DNA of 64,000 nucleotides, taken from Saccharothrix sp. NRRL B-16348 (GTDB lineage: Bacteria > Actinomycetota > Actinomycetes > Mycobacteriales > Pseudonocardiaceae). The DNA lies in assembly GCF_001280085.1 (NCBI RefSeq), contig NZ_LGED01000002.1, positions 62,001 through 126,000 of the forward strand. Reading direction: 5' to 3'. The notes under the pieces were generated by a model that did not search any database, had not been told where the DNA came from, and saw only the letters and a list, made by a program, of their open reading frames with translations. A program made the translations under genes and the position numbers. Below, piece by piece: positions 60,188 through 64,000 of this stretch. How positions within the stretch are numbered: position 1 is the stretch's first letter; each line of letters starts with the position of its first letter.

Positions 60188-61084
60188 TCAGCGCAGCAAT
60201 CCGAGCTGACCGGCGACGGCCTCGATCTGCGCGTAGTCCTCGGCCGCCGCGGCGACGAAGCCGCCGGCCGCGAACAGGTCGAGCACCTGCTTCTCCCGGT
60301 CGTCACTGCCGTCGCAGCTGAGCAGCGCGTCCCGGGCCAGGTCGGTGAACCCCTGGCCCAGGCGCTGGTCCAGGTCGGGCCGCGCGAGCCAGTGGTAGTC
60401 GTGGTAGGTGGGCGTGCGGAAGACCTCGCGCACGGTGGTCGGGTCGACCTTGCCCTCTTGGACCCGCTTCTCCCAGACCGACGCGCTGAGCACACCCACC
60501 TGGTAGGCGCCGGACTCGACCAGCTTGAGCGTGGCGTCGTGCGATCCCGAGTAGCCCGGCTCGCCGGTGAAGTCGTCCAACGAGACCCCGGCCCGGTCCA
60601 GGAAGTACTGCGGCATCAGCCTGCCGGAGGTCGACGTGTCGCTGCCGAAGGTGAAGGAGTGGCCCTTGAGCCGGGCCAGGTCCCCGACCTCGGTGAACGG
60701 CTCCACGCCCGCCGCGGGGTTGGCCACGAACACGCTGCGGAACTGCGCGTCGACGTCGCGCTGGGCGACCGGCGCCGCGCCGGGTACCCTCTTCCTCGCC
60801 TGCACGCCGGTCAGGCCGCCGAAGAACACCAGGTCGAGGTCGCCGCGTTCGAACTGGGCGACCGCCGCGGCGTAGTCGCGCACGGGCACGTACTCGACCT
60901 GGACGCCCAACCGGTCGTGGAGGTAGTCCGACACCACCCCGTACATCCGCTGCAGCTGCTGTGGGTCCTGGTCCGGGATCGCGCCGATCCGCAACCCGCC
61001 CGGCTCACCGCCCGCGCCCGCCCCGCAAGCCGCCGTGGAGACCAGGACCACCGATAACAGGATCGCTCGCGCAACACGCCACAT
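60188..61084 (-). CDS. PhnD-type binding lipoprotein (phosphonate/phosphite or selenate family)
   Basis: The 298-residue lipoprotein has a lipobox STAAC (Cys20). Its mature domain has GAIPDQDPQQLQRMYG, YVPVRDYAAAVAQFERGDLDLVFFGGLTGVQAR and FTFGSDTSTSGRLMPQYFL. These resemble the branch of PhnD proteins annotated as putative selenate-binding, although phosphite and phosphonate binders share the fold. The neighbouring sulfur genes make a chalcogen oxyanion worth considering. The start is ATG at 61084 behind GGGGGAGGAG. First gene of the three-gene importer operon. Confidence 0.87.
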   Translation of the reverse strand: MWRVARAILLSVVLVSTAACGAGAGGEPGGLRIGAIPDQDPQQLQRMYGVVSDYLHDRLGVQVEYVPVRDYAAAVAQFERGDLDLVFFGGLTGVQARKRVPGAAPVAQRDVDAQFRSVFVANPAAGVEPFTEVGDLARLKGHSFTFGSDTSTSGRLMPQYFLDRAGVSLDDFTGEPGYSGSHDATLKLVESGAYQVGVLSASVWEKRVQEGKVDPTTVREVFRTPTYHDYHWLARPDLDQRLGQGFTDLARDALLSCDGSDDREKQVLDLFAAGGFVAAAAEDYAQIEAVAGQLGLLR

Positions 61085-61440
61085 GGGCGCTCCTCCCCCG
61101 TTGGGACCGCCGGATGCCGCTTCTACCCCGCGGGCCGGTCGGCACTCGCATGTCCGGCGACTCCGTTGCGCTGCGCGACGTGCTGTGCGCCAAGCTCCGA
61201 GGGCCGGCTGCTCTCAGCAGATCACTTCATAGTAGTGTATCGACTCTGCTGTCGACAGGGTCCGGCGAACGTTCCGACGAACGCTCTGGACTGCGCCATC
61301 AGGCCTGGGCAAGACCGCTGACGTGGGCACTGAGACGTTGACAGATCACTGCTCTTGACGGAGCAGGACGGGCGACCGGCAGCGACCGCGCAATGCTACT
61401 ATCAGTCTCAACAGCTACCTTCGGCGGAAGGTTCGGCACC
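61085..61440. promoter_or_regulatory. Divergent region between ABC operon and HxlR gene
   Basis: This 356-bp gap has no gene. CACT-TCATAGT-AGTG (about 61223-61237) and CTACTAT (about 61396) share the element CTACTAT in opposite orientations and could be HxlR binding sites. GTCGACAG near 61253 could belong to the ABC promoter. Confidence 0.35.
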
Positions 61441-62091
61441 ATGAACGTCCGGCGCGACTACAACCAGTTCTGCGGACTGGCCGGCGGCCTGAACGTGATC
61501 GGCGAGCGCTGGACGCTGCTCATCATCCGCGAGCTGCTCATCGCGCCCACGCGGTTCAACAGCCTCCTGGAGAACCTGCCGGGCATCGGGCCGAACCTGC
61601 TCGCCGACCGGCTCAAGATGCTGACCGAGTCCGAGGTGATCAGGCAGCTGCCCGTCGAGGGCGACTCGCGCGGCAAGATGTACCAGCTCACCGAGCTGGG
61701 CGAGGAGCTGCGCGCCCCGGTCCTCGCCCTGGCCAAGTGGGGCATGGGCTTCCTGCGGGAGAGCGACTCCAAGAAGGCCGTGCGCGACGAGTGGGGCTTC
61801 CTCGCCCTCCAGGCGATGATCGACCACGACCGGATCCCGGACGTGGACGAGACCTACGAGTTCCGGGTCGGCGAGCACAGCTTCGCCGTGCAGGTCCGCG
61901 GTGGCGCGGTGACCTTCGCACCCGGATCGGTGCCGATGCCGGACCTGACGATCACCTGCGCGGCGGACACGTTCGTCCGCATCGGCGCCCGGATGCTCAC
62001 CCCGTTCGACGCGATCGTGGCCGGCGACATCAAGGTGGACGGCGACCCGGAGGTCATCCACCGGTGCACCCGGATGCTCGGCCTGACCTGA
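61441..62091 (+). CDS. HxlR-family regulator with C-terminal SCP2-like domain
   Basis: The 216-residue protein starts with an HxlR winged helix (QFCGLAGGLNVIGERWTLLIIRELL, GIGPNLLADRLKMLTESEVI). It continues with a domain resembling sterol-carrier-like SCP2 (FRVGEHSFAVQVRGGAVTF, PDLTITCAADTFVRI, VAGDIKVDGDPEVI) that may bind a hydrophobic ligand. HxlR proteins often sense quinones or reactive electrophiles. The start is ATG at 61441 with GGAAGG 9 nt upstream. Divergent from the ABC importer, which it may control. Its stop codon lies in a CTGAC tandem repeat. Confidence 0.88.
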   Translation: MNVRRDYNQFCGLAGGLNVIGERWTLLIIRELLIAPTRFNSLLENLPGIGPNLLADRLKMLTESEVIRQLPVEGDSRGKMYQLTELGEELRAPVLALAKWGMGFLRESDSKKAVRDEWGFLALQAMIDHDRIPDVDETYEFRVGEHSFAVQVRGGAVTFAPGSVPMPDLTITCAADTFVRIGARMLTPFDAIVAGDIKVDGDPEVIHRCTRMLGLT

Positions 62092-62102
62092 CCTGACCTG
62101 AC
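62083..62102 (+). repeat. Four tandem CTGAC units over the HxlR stop codon
   Basis: Four perfect 5-bp copies span the last codons and the stop. Change in copy number would alter only the C-terminal residues. Confidence 0.8.
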
Positions 62103-62109
62103 GCGGGCG

Positions 62110-63375
62110 TCAGGCGGACTCGTCGGCGTCGAGCATGCCTGCCATGACGAACGGCGCGGCCTCCAGCTGGAAGTCCATCCCGGGGTGGTGCTGCTTGACC
62201 ACGCCGTCCAGCGCCAGCAGGCTCAGCAGCGGGAACGTGAACTCCGGGTCGGCGTGGACGCCGTACCTGCGCTGGAGGTCGAAGAGCGCGGCGGCGAACC
62301 GGGGCAGGCTGAAGTCCTGGACGGCACGCCCGCAGTTGCGCCGCACGAGGTCGGCGACGTCACGGCGGAACCCGGCGAGGTCGGCCTGCCCCGACACCGC
62401 GCGCGCGGTGGACAGCAGGGTGTCCGCGCACCCGGCGCCGTCGCCGTCGATCATGCCCGCGAAGAACGCGGTGAACTTCGTGCGCGCGAAGTCGCTGAGC
62501 TGGTAGACGAAGCCGAAGTCGACCACGACCACGTCCCCTGCCGCGCGGAAGTAGGCGTTGCCCTGGTGCAGGTCGACGTGGACGAACCCGTGCAGGAACA
62601 TCGACTCGTACATCGCGCGCACGAGCGTCTCCACCGCCCCGGTCAGCTGCGGGCCGGGCAGCCCGGCGTTGCGGTCGCGGTCGAGGCCGTCGAGGAAGTC
62701 CATGCCGAGGACCCCCTCACCGCACATGCCGTCCACCACCTTCGGGACGGTGACGGCGTCGAGGTCCGCGGTGAGCTCCCCGAACCGCCGGAGGTTGCGC
62801 CGTTCGCGGTCGAAGTCCAGCTGGTCGAGCACGCAGCGGCACAGCTGGTCGGCGATCTCGCCCATCGGCACGCCGCGGAGCACCGGCACGAACGCCAACG
62901 CCCGCGCCATGCCCCGGATGATCCGCGTGTCCGCGGTGATCTGCCGGACCGCCTCCGGCTTGCGCACCTTGAGCGCCACGTCGCGGTGCGGGAGCACCAC
63001 CCGGTACACGCACGCGATGGAACCGCTCGCCACGGGACCGTCGAGGACGGCCCGCCGCACGGCCTGGGCGTTCGCCACCTCCGCGCGGTCCACGACGCCG
63101 ACCGCGTCGGCCACCGGCATCGGCCGCACGTCGTCCTGGAGGCGGCCCAGCGCGTGCGCCAGCACCGGACCGACGAGGTCCCGGCGCGTGCTCAGGAACT
63201 GCCCACCCTTGAGGAACGCGCCGCCGAGCCGTTCCACCGTCGCGGCGGTCCGCTCGGCGGCGTCCTCGCGCCAGTGCCCGCGCGACCTGATCCGCGCGAA
63301 CGCCACCGAGGAGCCCAGCGCGACCAGCGCCAGCACGACCTGGACCGCCCTGCGGACGATGACGATCGTCGTCAC
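62110..63375 (-). CDS. ABC1/UbiB-family atypical kinase
   Basis: The 421-residue protein has an N-terminal hydrophobic helix (VVLALVALGSSVAFA), the UbiB KxGQ-type motif FLKGGQFLSTR, a nucleotide-loop SGSIACVYR, VALKVRKPE, and the kinase-like catalytic segment VHVDLHQGNAYF with VVVVDFGF. UbiB/ADCK proteins assist quinone or isoprenoid lipid metabolism. The start is GTG at 63375, 5 nt after the upstream stop. Likely membrane associated and co-transcribed with the gene on its right. Confidence 0.88.
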   Translation of the reverse strand: MTTIVIVRRAVQVVLALVALGSSVAFARIRSRGHWREDAAERTAATVERLGGAFLKGGQFLSTRRDLVGPVLAHALGRLQDDVRPMPVADAVGVVDRAEVANAQAVRRAVLDGPVASGSIACVYRVVLPHRDVALKVRKPEAVRQITADTRIIRGMARALAFVPVLRGVPMGEIADQLCRCVLDQLDFDRERRNLRRFGELTADLDAVTVPKVVDGMCGEGVLGMDFLDGLDRDRNAGLPGPQLTGAVETLVRAMYESMFLHGFVHVDLHQGNAYFRAAGDVVVVDFGFVYQLSDFARTKFTAFFAGMIDGDGAGCADTLLSTARAVSGQADLAGFRRDVADLVRRNCGRAVQDFSLPRFAAALFDLQRRYGVHADPEFTFPLLSLLALDGVVKQHHPGMDFQLEAAPFVMAGMLDADESA

Positions 63376-63379
63376 GTTG

Positions 63380-64000
63380 TCATCCCTTCAGCACGCACAT
63401 GACCGCTTCGCGGAGCGTGTCCGAATCGGCCGTCAGCAGTTCCGGCGGCACCGGCCGGGGTTCGGTCGTCCGCTCGAACGCGGTCCAGTGCCCGGTCCGC
63501 GGGCGCGAGACCCGGATGCGCACGGGCAGGTGGTCCCACTCGGCCGCACCGAGTTCCAGCGCCTCCCACCGGCGGGTCTCCTCGCCCTTGTGCACCGTGC
63601 TCCGCGCGACCGGGATGCCGTGGACGTCGCTGACGGTTTCCACGACCTCGTAGCCGTGGGCCGCCTTCGACACCCGTGTGGTCGACGCCGGCAGGTCGTG
63701 CCACCGGCTCCACGGGGTCACGCCGTCGTCGGGGGTCAGGTCGCGCGTGGGCGGGTGCGGCCACGCCATCAGGTCGACGTAACCGACGTCGGTCAGCGGC
63801 AGGCATTCGTAGACGTGCGCCGCCGTGATCACCTTGGGCGCGCGCATCGTCGGCAGGTACGTGGTCACCTCCGCCGACTCGGCGCCGTGGACCTCCGTCG
63901 TGGTCACCCGCGTGCCCGCGAGGGCCGCGGGGCCCAGCACCAGCAGGACCGTGACGGCGCGTGCCGCCCCGGCGCCGCCGGTGGTCGTGGAGCGGGCGAA
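63380..64000 (-). CDS. Unrecognised protein, partial at the window edge
   Basis: The frame is open to position 64000, so the start lies outside or very near the edge. The visible 206 residues begin with a hydrophobic segment (AVTVLLVLGPAALAG) that may be a signal or membrane anchor. A beta-rich domain follows, with LPTMRAPKVITAAHVYECLPL, GYEVVETVSDVHGIPVARS and FERTTEPRPVP. I do not recognise the family; a lipid-binding or SRPBCC-like fold is possible but unsupported. It is directly upstream of the UbiB-type gene with a 4-nt gap, so the two probably act together. Confidence 0.6.
   Translation of the reverse strand, partial: FARSTTTGGAGAARAVTVLLVLGPAALAGTRVTTTEVHGAESAEVTTYLPTMRAPKVITAAHVYECLPLTDVGYVDLMAWPHPPTRDLTPDDGVTPWSRWHDLPASTTRVSKAAHGYEVVETVSDVHGIPVARSTVHKGEETRRWEALELGAAEWDHLPVRIRVSRPRTGHWTAFERTTEPRPVPPELLTADSDTLREAVMCVLKG

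Overview
The window is very GC-rich DNA with third-position G/C bias, GTG/TTG starts next to ATG, dense GTGA/ATGA start-stop overlaps and GC-rich hairpin terminators. These traits, plus families such as MAB_1171c-type membrane proteins, the AccE subunit, DUF2267 and NarL-type kinases without membrane segments, point to an antibiotic-type actinomycete, most likely Pseudonocardiaceae (Saccharothrix/Actinosynnema/Lentzea-like). The genus is inferred from style only. No rRNA, tRNA, CRISPR array or intact insertion sequence was seen.

Layout. (1) 1-4.3 kb: a sugar operon (GH3 glycosidase with CBM6, then a sugar-binding lipoprotein) behind a TCGAA-N4-TTCGA palindrome; the same operator type precedes a GH10 xylanase at 45.8 kb. 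(2) 5.1-22.2 kb: a candidate biosynthetic locus. A terminator-bounded four-gene operon encodes an AvrD-family (syringolide synthase-like) enzyme, a P-loop kinase-like protein, an acyl carrier protein and a HAD phosphatase. It is followed by two mirror-image two-component systems, a UbiA prenyltransferase, an aldo/keto reductase, a DHA2 exporter, a KAS III, an FAD monooxygenase, a luciferase-like oxidoreductase and acyl-CoA carboxylase beta and epsilon subunits. A motif ACTAC-NN-CTTT-N-GG recurs in front of several of these units. (3) 22-28 kb: a secreted S1 protease, an MMPL transporter, and gene wreckage (type II thioesterase lacking its active site, an AfsR/SARP fragment, a truncated MFS gene). 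(4) 28-46 kb: mostly accessory metabolism. It includes M20 peptidases, a two-domain universal stress protein, an XRE / ImmA-like / MAB_1171c / FAD-oxidoreductase cassette, a GT4-GH92 mannosidase operon whose GH92 lacks a normal start codon, a GT1 glycosyltransferase, an Lrp regulator facing an amidohydrolase, and a TetR-DUF418 pair with its operator.

(5) 47-56 kb is the most coherent unusual region: a sulfur (or selenium) island. It holds DsrE, a sulfide:quinone oxidoreductase-like flavoprotein, a cysteine desulfurase, an acyl-CoA-dehydrogenase fold protein without the usual catalytic Glu, an MFS transporter, a TusA-like/diiron ferritin-like fusion broken by one extra GGGC unit, and a PhnD-like binding protein with no signal peptide. 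Four 22-bp operators of the form nnnTCCA-N8-TGGAnnA sit in front of its transcription units, and two of them overlap near-identical TTGCGC-N16-TATACT promoters. (6) 56-64 kb: a secreted vanadium haloperoxidase-type protein, a PhnD/PhnC/fused-PhnE ABC transporter (phosphonate/phosphite or selenate family), an HxlR regulator, a UbiB-family kinase and a partial gene running off the right edge.

Functional assignments come from recognising motifs by eye, without database searches.
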